Below, piece by piece: positions 8,965 through 18,424 of a stretch of 64,000 bases of DNA (the first letter of the stretch is position 1; every line of letters begins with the position of its first letter). Both the position numbers and the translations under genes were made by a program. Source of the stretch: Nocardia rhamnosiphila NBRC 108938. GTDB taxonomy: Bacteria > Actinomycetota > Actinomycetes > Mycobacteriales > Mycobacteriaceae. Where the stretch lies: assembly GCF_000720425.1 (NCBI RefSeq), contig NZ_JOAJ01000005.1:62001-126000 (forward strand), read 5' to 3'. The notes under the pieces are model-generated. The model did not search any database. It had not been told where the DNA came from and saw only the letters and a program-made list of their open reading frames with translations.

Positions 8965-9969
8965 TCAGGCCGGTTCGCCCGCCGGTGCCTCCGTCCATTC
9001 CGGTGGCAGACCGAACAGCGGGAACAGGCGTTCGGTATCGAGGAAGAAGTTGAGCCCGGTGATCACACCGTCGCGCATCTCCAGGACCGTGATCGACCAC
9101 GGGAGCCAGCGGCCCGGCTCGCCGCTCGGCTTGTAGTGGCCGAAGGCCGGATGGCCGTTGGCTCCGGCCAGCGGCACCATGCGCGAGCCCCGGCAGGCCG
9201 CACCGGTACCGAGCATGAACTCGGCCACGTTCTCCGGGCCGGACACCCAGAGATCGAACGGCGGCATGGACAGCGCCACATCGCTTTTCAACAGGGTGGT
9301 GAGCGCGTCCATATCGTAGGACTCGAATGCCGTCACGAAGTTCTCGACGAGTTGGCGCTGATCGTCGTCGGTTTCGTCGTAGGTGTCGGTATCGGCCGGC
9401 CGGACCTTGCTCATGGTGGCACGCGCCCGCTGCAGGGCGCTGTTCACCGAGGCGGTACTCATGGTGAGCGCCTCGGCGGTCTCGTTGGCGGAGAAGCGCA
9501 GGACCTCGCGCATGATCAGGATGGCGCGCTGCGTGGCGGGCAGATGCTGGCAGGCGGCGACGAATGCCAGGCGCAGGCTGTCCTTGGCGGTGGCGTGCTC
9601 GGCGGGGTCGGCGCCGAAGGCGAGCGAGTTGGGGATGGGCTCGACCCAGACGTAGTCCGGCTGCGGGGACGGCAGGGGCCGGTCCGGTGTCGACGGGCCG
9701 GACAGATCCATCGGCCGGGCGCGGCGCTGCGGGCCGTCGAGCATATCCAGGCAGATATTGGTGGTGATCTTGTAGAGCCAGGACCGCAGGCTGGCCCGGC
9801 CTTCGAAGGAGTCGTAGGACTTCCAGGCCCGGGTGAATGCGTCCTGGACGGCGTCCTCGGCTTCGAAGGACGACCCCAGCATGCGGTAGGCGTAGGCGCA
9901 CAATTCCCGTCTGTGCACCTCGAAGGATCTCATGACATCGGCGTCGACAGTGCCGGTCTGCTCGCTCAT
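8965..9969 (-). CDS. ECF RNA polymerase sigma factor with C-terminal SnoaL-like domain
   Basis: A 334-residue extracytoplasmic-function sigma factor. Region 2 is at about residues 12-75 (RELCAYAYRMLGSSFEAEDAVQDAFTRAWKSYDSF split across the core) and region 4 at about 140-190 (LPATQRAILIMREVL, ETAEALTMSTASVNSALQRAR). A C-terminal NTF2/SnoaL-like domain follows (ENFVTAFESYDMDALTTLL, DGVITGLNFFLDTERLFPLFGLP). This layout is that of SigG/SigJ/ECF41-type factors, where the tail rather than an anti-sigma factor tunes activity. ATG 9969 is chosen; an upstream GTG would add ten residues. A VOC protein gene is divergent across 300 bp and is a plausible target. Confidence 0.82.
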   Translation of the reverse strand: MSEQTGTVDADVMRSFEVHRRELCAYAYRMLGSSFEAEDAVQDAFTRAWKSYDSFEGRASLRSWLYKITTNICLDMLDGPQRRARPMDLSGPSTPDRPLPSPQPDYVWVEPIPNSLAFGADPAEHATAKDSLRLAFVAACQHLPATQRAILIMREVLRFSANETAEALTMSTASVNSALQRARATMSKVRPADTDTYDETDDDQRQLVENFVTAFESYDMDALTTLLKSDVALSMPPFDLWVSGPENVAEFMLGTGAACRGSRMVPLAGANGHPAFGHYKPSGEPGRWLPWSITVLEMRDGVITGLNFFLDTERLFPLFGLPPEWTEAPAGEPA

Positions 9970-10269
9970 GCGTGCCACTGTGGCACAGGGCACCGACATG
10001 TGAACAGAGGATGAAACGCGGCTTTTTCGGTCGGTTTCACATATGTATCACCAGGCCCCAGCTGCCACAGTCCGCAGCGCACGGGCAGACTGCCGCGCCC
10101 GTCCGTCGGCTTCGGCCGGGTCGACGCCGTTCCGCGGGGCCGGGTTCCGGCACCGGGGGCGCGTCGTTTCGGCGGGATCGGTCCGGCACCGATGATTTTC
10201 CGGGGCGGCCCGCGTCCGAACCTTTGCAGCCGGCGAAACGCAGACCACCCTCCCGAAAGGACCGAAACC
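9970..10269. promoter_or_regulatory. Divergent intergenic region, ECF sigma factor / VOC gene
   Basis: Three hundred bases with no credible gene. It must hold the promoters of both divergent genes. A less GC-rich patch (about 10005-10055, with CTTTTTCGG and CATATGTATC) is the likeliest promoter area, but I cannot assign -35/-10 elements. Confidence 0.4.
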
Positions 10270-10686
10270 GTGAGCAGCAAGATGATTTTCGTGAACCTAC
10301 CCGTCACCGACCTGGGGCGGTCCAAGAACTTCTACGAAGCGCTCGGATGGAAGGTCAACGACGATTTCACCGACGACAATGCCGCCTGCATCGTGGTCGA
10401 CGACAATATCTGCCTGATGCTGCTGACCCATGGGCATTTCGGCACTTTCAGCCGGCGGCCGATCGCCGATACCCGGGCCGCCACCGGCGCCGCGTACGCA
10501 CTGTCGCTGAGCAGCGCCGAGGAGGTCGACCGGCTGACCGCGGCCGCGGTGGCCGCGGGCGGTACCGAGGAGATCAATACGGACAAGCAGGCCCAGGAGG
10601 CGCAGGTCGGGATGCACGGCCGGACCTTCCTGGACCCCGACGGCCACCAGTGGGAGCCGTTCTACATGAATTACCCCGGCGCGTAG
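10270..10686 (+). CDS. VOC/glyoxalase-family protein
   Basis: A 138-residue single-chain vicinal-oxygen-chelate protein with two beta-alpha-beta-beta-beta modules. The first begins MIFVNLPVTDLGRSKNFYEALGW; the second ends GRTFLDPDGHQWEPFYMN, with the Glu typical of the metal site. Family members act as glyoxalases, dioxygenases or antibiotic-binding proteins; this one lies in the 'lactoylglutathione lyase-like' group whose function is usually unknown. GTG 10270 is chosen because AAAGGACC precedes it at proper spacing and the protein then starts like other members. Genes of this kind often neighbour ECF sigma genes with SnoaL tails, as here. Confidence 0.75.
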   Translation: MSSKMIFVNLPVTDLGRSKNFYEALGWKVNDDFTDDNAACIVVDDNICLMLLTHGHFGTFSRRPIADTRAATGAAYALSLSSAEEVDRLTAAAVAAGGTEEINTDKQAQEAQVGMHGRTFLDPDGHQWEPFYMNYPGA

Positions 10687-10728
10687 TCACGCCTGCGTGA
10701 ATGTCCCCGGGCCGGCCCAGGGTTGCGA

Positions 10729-10762
10729 TCGCCGCACCCTCTCGATCGAGAGGGTGCGGCGA
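10729..10762. terminator. Bidirectional terminator (34-bp perfect palindrome)
   Basis: Bases 729-745 and 746-762 of this kilobase are exact reverse complements, centred on TCGATCGA; a 3-4-nt central loop would form in RNA. It lies between convergent genes (VOC forward, echA19 reverse). Confidence 0.75.
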
Positions 10763-10963
10763 CCTCTGAAACCAAGGGCGAGGCCGGGGAGTTCGGTTCT
10801 TCGCTGGACGGCACCGGCGTACAGGTCCCCGGCGGGAATGGCGTTCGTCCGGCTGAGCGGCGGCGCGGGATCCCCGTCCGCGGCGTATTCCGGCGCGCCG
10901 GTGGCAGCGTCCGGTCTACAGGGGAAGCGGCTGAACCCGAACGTGGCCGGATCGGGCTTCCGT

Positions 10964-11746
10964 TTACTTGCCGCTGAAGTTCGGCTTGCGCTTTTCCTTG
11001 AACGCCTTGGGGCCCTCCTTGGCGTCGGCGGACTGGAAGACCGCCATACCGAGTTTGGCGTCGATCTGGAAGGCCTCTTCCTCGGGGATGCATTCGCTGT
11101 CGCGGATGGTCTGCAGGATCGCCTGCACCGCGAGGGGGCCGTTGGCCGCGATGAGATCCGCCAGTTCGAGCGCCTTGTCCAGCGCCCGGCCGTCCGGCAC
11201 CACATGGCCGATGAGGCCGATGTCCTTTGCCTCGGCGGCGCTCAGATGCCGGCCGGTGAGCAGAATATCGGCGGCAACCGTGTAGGGGACCTGACGGACC
11301 AGCCGGACCGCGGAGCCGCCCAGCGGGAACAGACCCCAGCGGGCCTCGGACACCCCGAACTTCGCGCTTTCGCCCGCGACCCGGATATCGGTGCCCTGCA
11401 GGATCTCGGTTCCACCGGCGATGGCCGCGCCCTCGACCGCCGCGATCAGCGGTTTGGTGAGCCGGCGGCCCTTCAGCAAAGCCTCGATTTTCGACAGGTC
11501 CCAGCCTCCGCCCGCGAACGAATCGCCAGGATGCTGCTGGGTCATGCCCTTGAGGTCGGCGCCTGCGCAGAAGGCCCCGCCCGCGCCGGTCAGGATCGCG
11601 ACGCGAATGTCCGGATCACTGTCGACCTGATCCCAGGCGTCCCGCATGATCGCCATCATCTCGGTCGAGAGCGCGTTGCGCGCCTCGGGGCGGTTCATGG
11701 TGACGATGAGGACATGGCCGCGCTTCTCGACGAGGCATTGAGGCAT
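10964..11746 (-). CDS. echA19: Enoyl-CoA hydratase/isomerase family protein (EchA19-like)
   Basis: A 260-residue crotonase-fold protein. The oxyanion-hole segments [11 protein letters not shown] and [20 protein letters not shown] and the [25 protein letters not shown] block define the family. In mycobacteria echA19 is divergent from fadD19 in the sterol cluster, exactly as here, and acts on side-chain enoyl-CoA of sterols. ATG 11746 has a strong ribosome site (AGGAGAAAC) and is chosen over the in-frame extension to 11791. The C-terminus [11 protein letters not shown] matches the crotonase 'FxEKRxPxF' ending. A KstR-like box at 11784-11797 lies in the shared promoter with fadD19. A palindromic terminator lies about 200 bp past its stop. 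Confidence 0.82.
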   Translation of the reverse strand: MPQCLVEKRGHVLIVTMNRPEARNALSTEMMAIMRDAWDQVDSDPDIRVAILTGAGGAFCAGADLKGMTQQHPGDSFAGGGWDLSKIEALLKGRRLTKPLIAAVEGAAIAGGTEILQGTDIRVAGESAKFGVSEARWGLFPLGGSAVRLVRQVPYTVAADILLTGRHLSAAEAKDIGLIGHVVPDGRALDKALELADLIAANGPLAVQAILQTIRDSECIPEEEAFQIDAKLGMAVFQSADAKEGPKAFKEKRKPNFSGK

Positions 11747-11783
11747 CGTTGTTTCTCCTGTTACTCGGACCCTTGCCAGAAAC

Positions 11784-11797
11784 AGTAACACGTTCTA
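11784..11797. promoter_or_regulatory. KstR-like operator between echA19 and fadD19
   Basis: AGTAACACGTTCTA matches TnnAACnnGTTnnA except at the first base. It lies in the 62-bp gap between the two divergent starts, so one bound repressor could block both. Confidence 0.65.
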
Positions 11798-11808
11798 TTT
11801 TTGACCTT

Positions 11809-13455
11809 GTGACGTACAACATAGCCGACCTCGTCGAACACACCATCGACCTTGTGCCGGACCGGGTTGCGCTGGCTGACGACCACCGCTCGGTGACCTT
11901 CGCCCAATTGGAGGACCGCGCGAACCGGCTGGCGCACTACCTGCTGGAACACGGTGTCCAGCCGGGCGACAAGGTCGGTATCTACTCACGCAACACCATC
12001 GAGGCCGTGGAGTCGATGCTGGCGGTGTTCAAGGCGCGGGCGGTGATGGTCAACGTCAACTTCCGCTACGTCGAGAACGAGTTGCAGTACATCTTCGAGA
12101 ATTCGGACATGGTGGCGCTCATCCACGAGCGGCGCTACACCGACAAGGTGGTGAACGTCCGGTCGAAGGTCCCGCAGCTGAAAGCGGTGCTGATCGTCGA
12201 CGACGGCACGGACGCCGCCACGCCCGCGGACGCGGTGGACTACGAAGTGGCACTGGCGGAATCGTCGGGTGAGCGTGATTTCGGCGATCGGTCCAACGAC
12301 GACATCTTCATGATCTACACCGGCGGCACCACCGGTATGCCCAAGGGCGTGATGTGGCGGCACGAGGACTGGTGGCGGGTACTCGGCGGCGGTATCAACT
12401 TCATGACCGGTGAGTACGTCCAGGACGAATGGCAGCAGGCCAAAACCGGCGCGGCCGGCGGCCAGATGGTGCGCTACCCGATTCCGCCGCTCATCCACGG
12501 CGGGTCGCAGACCGCGGTCTTCCACGGTCTGTTCGACGGTGGCAAGACCATCATGATCCCGGAGTTCGACGCGCACGTCGTCTGGCAGGCCGTGGACGCG
12601 CACGGCATCAACATGATCTTCATAACCGGCGACGCCATGGCCCGTCCGATGCTGGACGCGCTGAAGGCCGGCCATCCGGCGACCGGTGAGCCCTACCAGC
12701 ACACCAGCCTGTGGGCGATGGCCAGCAGCGCGGCCCTGTTCTCGCCGGCCCTCAAGGACGAGTACATCGACCTGCTCCCGAATACCGTCATCACCGATTC
12801 GATCGGCTCCTCGGAAACCGGTTTCGGCGGCATCTCCATCGCCGCCAAGGGTGCGACGCACACCGGCGGTCCGCGGGTGAAGATCGATGCCTCCACCGCG
12901 GTGATCGACGAGGACGGCAAGCCGGTCGTCCCGGGATCCGGGCAGACCGGTGTGCTGGCGCGCAAGGGGCATATCCCGATCGGGTACTACAACGACCCGG
13001 TGAAAACCGCGGCGACCTTCAAGGAGTACGACGGCGTTCGCTACTCCATTCCCGGCGACTGGGCGCGGGTCGAGGAGGACGGCACCGTGACCATGCTCGG
13101 GCGCGGTTCGGTCAGCATCAACAGCGGCGGCGAGAAGATCTACCCCGAAGAAGTCGAGGGCGCGCTGAAATGCCATCCCGAGGTATTCGACGCGCTGGTG
13201 GTCGGCGTCCCGGACGAGCGCTGGGGGCAGCGGGTGGCGGCCGTGGTGCAGTGTCGCGGCGGCAAACGCCCCACCCTGGAGGAACTGCGCCCGGTGCTGA
13301 CCCGGGAGATCTCCCCCTACAAGATGCCCCGCAGCCTGTGGTTCGTCGACGAGATCAAGCGGTCGCCGGCGGGTAAGCCCGACTACAAATGGGCCAAGGC
13401 GCAGACCGAGGAGCGCGACGCCGACGAGCACGGGTCGGCGGGCAACGCCTCGTAG
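11809..13455 (+). CDS. fadD19: Steroid-C26-oyl-CoA synthetase, FadD19-type
   Basis: A 548-residue adenylate-forming acyl-CoA ligase, the length I recall for mycobacterial FadD19. The P-loop YTGGTTGMPKGV lies near residues 168-180. DSIGSSETGFGG is the A5-type substrate motif, GDWARVEEDGTVTMLGR the A7-A8 hinge, and PRSLWFVDEIKRSPAGKPDYKW carries the catalytic Lys near the C-terminus. FadD19 activates 3-oxo-cholest-4-en-26-oate and is needed for C24-branched sterols. GTG 11809 gives the family N-terminus (TYNIADLVEHTIDLVPDR); the upstream in-frame extension runs through the KstR box. It is divergent from echA19. Confidence 0.88.
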   Translation: MTYNIADLVEHTIDLVPDRVALADDHRSVTFAQLEDRANRLAHYLLEHGVQPGDKVGIYSRNTIEAVESMLAVFKARAVMVNVNFRYVENELQYIFENSDMVALIHERRYTDKVVNVRSKVPQLKAVLIVDDGTDAATPADAVDYEVALAESSGERDFGDRSNDDIFMIYTGGTTGMPKGVMWRHEDWWRVLGGGINFMTGEYVQDEWQQAKTGAAGGQMVRYPIPPLIHGGSQTAVFHGLFDGGKTIMIPEFDAHVVWQAVDAHGINMIFITGDAMARPMLDALKAGHPATGEPYQHTSLWAMASSAALFSPALKDEYIDLLPNTVITDSIGSSETGFGGISIAAKGATHTGGPRVKIDASTAVIDEDGKPVVPGSGQTGVLARKGHIPIGYYNDPVKTAATFKEYDGVRYSIPGDWARVEEDGTVTMLGRGSVSINSGGEKIYPEEVEGALKCHPEVFDALVVGVPDERWGQRVAAVVQCRGGKRPTLEELRPVLTREISPYKMPRSLWFVDEIKRSPAGKPDYKWAKAQTEERDADEHGSAGNAS

Positions 13456-13557
13456 CTTGGTCTGGCGTGGGAAGGCCGCCGGGCGACCGGCGGCCTATTA
13501 CGCACGCTCCGATCTATCCTGGCTCGAAGGAATCCAGAAGTGGAGGGCAGGCGGGGT

Positions 13558-13677
13558 ATGGAGCAATTCGCCGACGACGTGCAGCCGAATGAGTCCGACG
13601 AACGTTCTCGGTTGTTCGATCGAGCCGCAGACTACGTCCTGGCGGTGAGTGTCGAGCTGAATAGTAGGCTCACCTGA
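13558..13677 (+). CDS. Short ORF, 39 residues, unknown
   Basis: ATG 13558 follows GGCAGGCGGGGT, a possible ribosome site, and the frame ends with TGA 13675-13677. The product (MEQFADDVQPNESDERS... to ...SVELNSRLT) has no motif I recognise and could be the N-terminal remnant of a longer gene. It lies alone between fadD19 and the toxin gene, which points towards it. Coding status is uncertain. Confidence 0.3.
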   Translation: MEQFADDVQPNESDERSRLFDRAADYVLAVSVELNSRLT

Positions 13678-13695
13678 GGGGTGTGCGGCTTTCGT

Positions 13696-14133
13696 TCACT
13701 GCACTGGAACGATCAGGTCCACCGTCGGGAAGTAGCCCTTGAAACGTTGCTCGTCCCGCGTCAGCAGCCGGTAACCGGCCACTGCGGCGTGCGCGCCGAT
13801 ATAGAAGTCGGGCATGGGGGAGCGTTTCGTACCGTCGTTTCGCCGATAGCGCTGGTAGGCCTTGCCTGCCAGAAAACCGGCTCGGAAGGGCAATGGTTCC
13901 CGGACGAAGTCCTCGGCCGGTAGCAAGCTGTCCAGCAGTTCGACCGTGTCGTAGCCGACCGAGACTTCTGCGTACACTATCGGATTGATCACTACCCGAC
14001 CGAAGTCGACAGCCTCCGCCAGTCTTTCCGCCGACCACTGTGCCCAATTCTTGTCGTCGGTCAGTACGTCCAGTAGTACGCAGGAGTCGACCAGCGTTGT
14101 CGGGCCACCGATCGAGCGCAGGTTAGTCGCCAC
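13696..14133 (-). CDS. vapC: PIN-domain toxin (VapC-like ribonuclease)
   Basis: A 145-residue PIN-domain protein. The acidic residues that bind the catalytic metal are present: Asp16 (LVDSCVLLDVL), Glu56 (IVYAEVS), Asp109 (SPMPDFYIGAHA) and Asp127 (LLTRDEQRF). VapC toxins cleave tRNA or rRNA when freed from VapB. It starts inside the end of the upstream AbrB-type antitoxin gene (11-bp overlap), the usual antitoxin-first order. The pair sits as a separate cassette between fadD19 and fadE27 and has no evident link to sterol metabolism. Confidence 0.85.
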   Translation of the reverse strand: MATNLRSIGGPTTLVDSCVLLDVLTDDKNWAQWSAERLAEAVDFGRVVINPIVYAEVSVGYDTVELLDSLLPAEDFVREPLPFRAGFLAGKAYQRYRRNDGTKRSPMPDFYIGAHAAVAGYRLLTRDEQRFKGYFPTVDLIVPVQ

Positions 14134-14380
14134 GAAGCAGTTCCATGATCTCGTCGGTGCTCATACCCTCGATCTCTTTGCTGTCGGCGGTGCCGCGCAT
14201 CCGGTCGACCAGCCGCTGGCCGCGGGTGGGGGTGTTATCGCTCCGGACGATCCGGAGTGCGCCATCGACTTCGATCACCTCCACATCGTCGCCCTCGCGA
14301 AGGTTGAACCTCGCACGTAAGGCCGAGGGGATGGTGACCTGCCCTTTGCTGTTGAGTATCACCGCGCGCTCTCCCGTCAT
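14123..14380 (-). CDS. vapB: AbrB/SpoVT-type antitoxin (VapB-like)
   Basis: An 85-residue protein whose N-terminal half is a swapped-hairpin AbrB DNA-binding domain (NSKGQVTIPSALRARFNLREGDDVEV) and whose C-terminal half (MRGTADSKEIEGMSTDEIMELLRGD) should wrap the PIN toxin. It would neutralise VapC and repress its own promoter. The start codon directly abuts a nested palindrome at 14381-14405, the likely operator. Confidence 0.85.
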   Translation of the reverse strand: MTGERAVILNSKGQVTIPSALRARFNLREGDDVEVIEVDGALRIVRSDNTPTRGQRLVDRMRGTADSKEIEGMSTDEIMELLRGD

Positions 14381-14405
14381 ACGTAATACGTGTATTACGT
14401 AATAC
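14381..14405. promoter_or_regulatory. vapBC operator: two overlapping palindromes
   Basis: ACGTAATACGTGTATTACGT (14381-14400) has perfect 9-bp arms, and GTATTACGTAATAC (14392-14405) is a perfect 14-bp palindrome sharing one arm. Three tandem half-sites touch the vapB start codon. AbrB-type antitoxins bind such sites for autorepression. Confidence 0.75.
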
Positions 14406-14439
14406 TACGCGCGGCGATATCGCACGACGAGAGGGCAGA

Positions 14440-15546
14440 TCAGGCGGACTCGGGGACGTACTGCGCCAGGGGGAGCAGGTGGTCGGTGGCCCCGCCCAGG
14501 GCGAACTCGTTGCGGGTGGCGGCGGTGAAGTAGTTGTGCGCGATGTGGTCGCGGTCGATACCGACGCCGCCGTGTACGTGGACCAGGGTGTGGGCGACCT
14601 GATGGCCCGCCTCGGCGGCCCAGAATTTCGCGGTGTGCACGGCCCCCGTGGCGTCCAGGCCCTCCGCGAGCTGCCAGGCGGCCTGGGTGACGGTCAGCCG
14701 CAGGCCCTGGAGGCTGATATAGCTGTCGGACAGGCGCTGGGCCACGGCCTGGAAGCTGCCGATGGCGCGGCCGAACTGCTCGCGTTCGCGGGCGTAGTCG
14801 GCGACCAGTTCCAGGGAGCGTTCGAGGGTACCCAGCTGCTGGGCGGCCAGGCCGAGCCAGGCGCGGTCGAGCAGCCAGCCCAGGATCCGGGCGCCGTCGT
14901 CGACGGTGCCGAGTAGTTCGGCCGGCGCGTCGGAGAACTCGACCAGCGATTCGGCGCCACGGTCGGTCACCTGCTGGGGGGTCACAGTGACGGAGGCGGC
15001 CGCGGGGTCGACCAGGAAGACGGCGGCGACTCCGGACACCGTCGCGGGTACCAGGATCCGGGCCGCGCGGTCGGCGACCGGGACCGTGGTCTTGGTGCCG
15101 GTGACGCGCCAGCCGGCGTCGGTCTCGGTGGCGGTCGTGGTGGGGCGGGCCGGTTCCCAGTTGTGTTCCTCGGCCAGGGCCACGGTCAGGATCGCGGTGC
15201 CCGCGCCGGCGTCGGTGGCGAGCTGCTGCTGCGCGGTGGACCCGAACTCGGCGAGCGCGCCCGCGCCCAGGACGACCGACCACAGGTAGGGGACCGCGGC
15301 GACGGACTTGCCGAGTTCGCGCAGGATCGCGGTCTGCTCCAGCGAACCGAAGCCGCTGCCGCCCACTTCCTCGGGCAGGGCGGCGGCGAGCACGCCGGTC
15401 TCCGCGAGCGATTTCCACAGCGGCTCGTCGAATTTGGCGGTCCCGCGATCCAATTCGCGCAGGCGGTCGGCGGTGACCAGTTTGTCGCAGACCTCGCCGG
15501 TGAGCCGGGCCAGATCGGACTGGGCTTCGGTGGGGGTGAAATCCAT
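14440..15546 (-). CDS. fadE27: Acyl-CoA dehydrogenase subunit, FadE27/ChsE5-like
   Basis: A 368-residue acyl-CoA dehydrogenase-fold protein. EEVGGSGFGSLEQTAILRELGKS lies in the N-terminal helical domain, and REREQFGRAIGSFQAVAQRLSD supplies the conserved FAD-contacting Arg/Gln motif. GGVGIDRDHIAHNYFTAA lies near the C-terminus. The position of the catalytic Glu is not filled in the usual way. In mycobacteria FadE26 and FadE27 form an alpha2-beta2 enzyme that dehydrogenates 3-oxo-cholest-4-en-26-oyl-CoA; FadE27 is the partner without the base. It lies 21 bp after fadE26, in the same operon. Confidence 0.82.
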   Translation of the reverse strand: MDFTPTEAQSDLARLTGEVCDKLVTADRLRELDRGTAKFDEPLWKSLAETGVLAAALPEEVGGSGFGSLEQTAILRELGKSVAAVPYLWSVVLGAGALAEFGSTAQQQLATDAGAGTAILTVALAEEHNWEPARPTTTATETDAGWRVTGTKTTVPVADRAARILVPATVSGVAAVFLVDPAAASVTVTPQQVTDRGAESLVEFSDAPAELLGTVDDGARILGWLLDRAWLGLAAQQLGTLERSLELVADYAREREQFGRAIGSFQAVAQRLSDSYISLQGLRLTVTQAAWQLAEGLDATGAVHTAKFWAAEAGHQVAHTLVHVHGGVGIDRDHIAHNYFTAATRNEFALGGATDHLLPLAQYVPESA

Positions 15547-15567
15547 GGTGAACTCCTGAATCGGGGG

Positions 15568-16761
<1,194 letters not shown>

Positions 16762-16886
16762 GGCGGTACCTCGAGCCTTCGTTCTACGGGATTGGAGATG
16801 GGCCGGGATGTGGGATCGCGCCGCGCTCCCCCTCTGAGAGCGCGGAATGGATCTCCGATACCTTGCCCCGATCATTGCATATGCAC

Positions 16887-16900
16887 TGAAACATGTTCCA
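16887..16900. promoter_or_regulatory. KstR operator between fadE26 and fdxD (perfect match)
   Basis: TGAAACATGTTCCA fits TnnAACnnGTTnnA at every fixed base. It lies 87 bp upstream of fdxD and 126 bp upstream of fadE26, so it can serve both directions. Confidence 0.75.
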
Positions 16901-16986
16901 GTATTGAAGGGTAATCAGCCCATGTAGCCAGTCTCGTCGGCCGTCGCTTGTTAGGCTTCGGCCATAGGGCGGGAAAAGGAGTTTCG

Positions 16987-17175
16987 ATGAAGGTCAGCGT
17001 TGACTTCGATCAGTGCGAAGCGAACGGAATCTGTGCGGGAATCGCTCCCGACGTCTTTGAACTCGATGACGAGGACATGCTGCACGTCGCCGAGGGCGAG
17101 GTTGCGCCCGATCAGGAGTCGCAAGTGGCCGAAGCGGTCGCGCAATGCCCGAAAGCGGCGTTGCGTTTGCTGTGA
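16987..17175 (+). CDS. fdxD: 3Fe-4S-type ferredoxin (FdxD-like)
   Basis: A 62-residue ferredoxin with three cluster Cys: Cys10 and Cys16 (CEANGIC) and Cys54 (QCPKAAL). The spacing C-x5-C with no middle Cys indicates a [3Fe-4S] cluster, as in ferredoxins that feed electrons to P450s. The M. tuberculosis sterol cluster has a same-size ferredoxin gene (fdxD) at this place. The likely partner is the sterol P450, inferred. ATG 16987 has AAAAGGAG upstream. Confidence 0.88.
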   Translation: MKVSVDFDQCEANGICAGIAPDVFELDDEDMLHVAEGEVAPDQESQVAEAVAQCPKAALRLL

Positions 17176-17194
17176 ATCGGCTCTTGCCGTGAAT

Positions 17195-17208
17195 AAGAAC
17201 ACGTTCTA
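17195..17208. promoter_or_regulatory. KstR-like operator upstream of hsd4A
   Basis: AAGAACACGTTCTA matches the consensus except at the first base. It lies in the 44-bp gap after fdxD, only 11 bp before the hsd4A GTG, and would allow separate control of hsd4A. Confidence 0.6.
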
Positions 17209-17219
17209 GAGTCGGCCCG

Positions 17220-18125
17220 GTGAGCGATACAGATACCAGCCTTGCCGGGCGAGTTGCGATCGTGACCGGAGCGGGTGCGGGCCTCGGTAAGGCCGAAGCG
17301 CTCGCCCTGGCCGCCGCCGGGGCCTCGGTCGTGGTCAATGACCTGGCCGAGTCCGACGCCGTGTCCGAGACGCTGGAGCAGGTACGGGCACTCGGCGCCA
17401 AGGCCGAGTTCGTGGCCGGCAGTGTCGCCGAGCGGTCCACCGCCGACGCCTTGATCGCCGCGGCCACCGAATCCTTCGGTGGCCTGGACATCGTGGTCAA
17501 CAATGCGGGTATCACCCGCGACAAGATGCTGTTCAACATGTCCGACGAGGACTGGGACGCGGTCCTCGCGGTGCATCTGCGCGGGCATTTCCTGCTGACC
17601 CGCAATGCCGGTGCCTACTGGCGGGCGAAGTCGAAGGAAGCCGGTGCGCCGGTCTACGGCCGGATCGTCAATACCTCTTCCGAAGCCGGTCTGCTCGGTC
17701 CGGAGGGGCAGGCCAACTACGCCGCCGCCAAGGCCGGTATCACCGCTCTCACGCTGTCCGCCTCACGTGCGCTGAACCGGTTCGGTGTCCGGGCCAATGC
17801 CATTTGCCCGCGAGCGCGCACCGCCATGACCGAACAGGTCTTCAACGCGGCCCCCGAGGGCGAGGTCGATCCGCTCTCCCCCGAGCATGTGGCGCGATTG
17901 GTGGCCTACCTGGCCGCTCCCGCGGCCGACGCGGTCAACGGGCAGGTGTTCGTCGTGTACGGACCCATGGTCGCGTTGATGGCCGCGCCGGAGGTCGAGC
18001 GGCGGTTCGACGCCCCGGGCGCGCAGTGGTCAGGTGACGATCTGGCCACCACGCTGACCGGTTACTTCGCCGGGCGCGAACAAGGTCGTACGTTCTCTGC
18101 AACGGCTCTGCACGAACTGGGTTGA
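17220..18125 (+). CDS. hsd4A: Short-chain dehydrogenase, Hsd4A-like (17-beta-HSD / 3-hydroxyacyl-CoA dehydrogenase)
   Basis: A 301-residue SDR. The NAD-binding motif TGAGAGLGKA is near the N-terminus, NNAG follows (VVNNAGITRDKM), and the catalytic Ser plus YxxxK are in NTSSEAGLLGPEGQ-ANYAAAK. The C-terminal region (VERRFDAPGAQWSGDDL onward) is the extension typical of the HSD4/peroxisomal multifunctional group. Hsd4A is known as a dual 17-beta-hydroxysteroid and beta-hydroxyacyl-CoA dehydrogenase acting on the sterol side chain. Order fdxD-hsd4A-yrbE4A is as in M. tuberculosis. The GTG at 17220 follows directly after a KstR-like box and has no clear ribosome site, so a leaderless mRNA is possible. 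Confidence 0.82.
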   Translation: MSDTDTSLAGRVAIVTGAGAGLGKAEALALAAAGASVVVNDLAESDAVSETLEQVRALGAKAEFVAGSVAERSTADALIAAATESFGGLDIVVNNAGITRDKMLFNMSDEDWDAVLAVHLRGHFLLTRNAGAYWRAKSKEAGAPVYGRIVNTSSEAGLLGPEGQANYAAAKAGITALTLSASRALNRFGVRANAICPRARTAMTEQVFNAAPEGEVDPLSPEHVARLVAYLAAPAADAVNGQVFVVYGPMVALMAAPEVERRFDAPGAQWSGDDLATTLTGYFAGREQGRTFSATALHELG

Positions 18126-18267
18126 GTGTCGGCATCGGAGCGGGTAACGGGGTTTGGGCCCCGAACGCGCCCGAGGAGAGTTGAACAACCGTCCAGTTAT
18201 TGGTAAACAGAGTGGTCGTACTGTGCCCGGCCTCACACAATGATGCTCAAGGCGTATGAATCGTGTT

Positions 18268-18290
18268 TCAATCCCGCTGTCTGGGATTGA
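18268..18290. terminator. Hairpin between hsd4A and yrbE4A
   Basis: TCAATCCC (18268-18275) pairs with GGGATTGA (18283-18290) around a 7-nt loop. It could end the hsd4A transcript or fold in a yrbE4A leader. It lies 46 bp before a KstR-like box. Confidence 0.5.
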
Positions 18291-18335
18291 GACAAGTTTC
18301 CAGTTCAGAAGCCTCAAAATGGCCCCAATCAGGAA

Positions 18336-18349
18336 ATGAACATGTTCTA
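18336..18349. promoter_or_regulatory. KstR-like operator upstream of the mce4 operon
   Basis: ATGAACATGTTCTA matches the consensus except at the first base; 76 bp before yrbE4A. KstR control of mce4 is established in mycobacteria. Confidence 0.68.
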
Positions 18350-18424
18350 CTTAGCGGGGCGTGCGCCGGGGTGTCTCCCGAGCTGCCGCCAGCGGGACCA
18401 GTAGTCGGGCAAGGAGGATCTACA

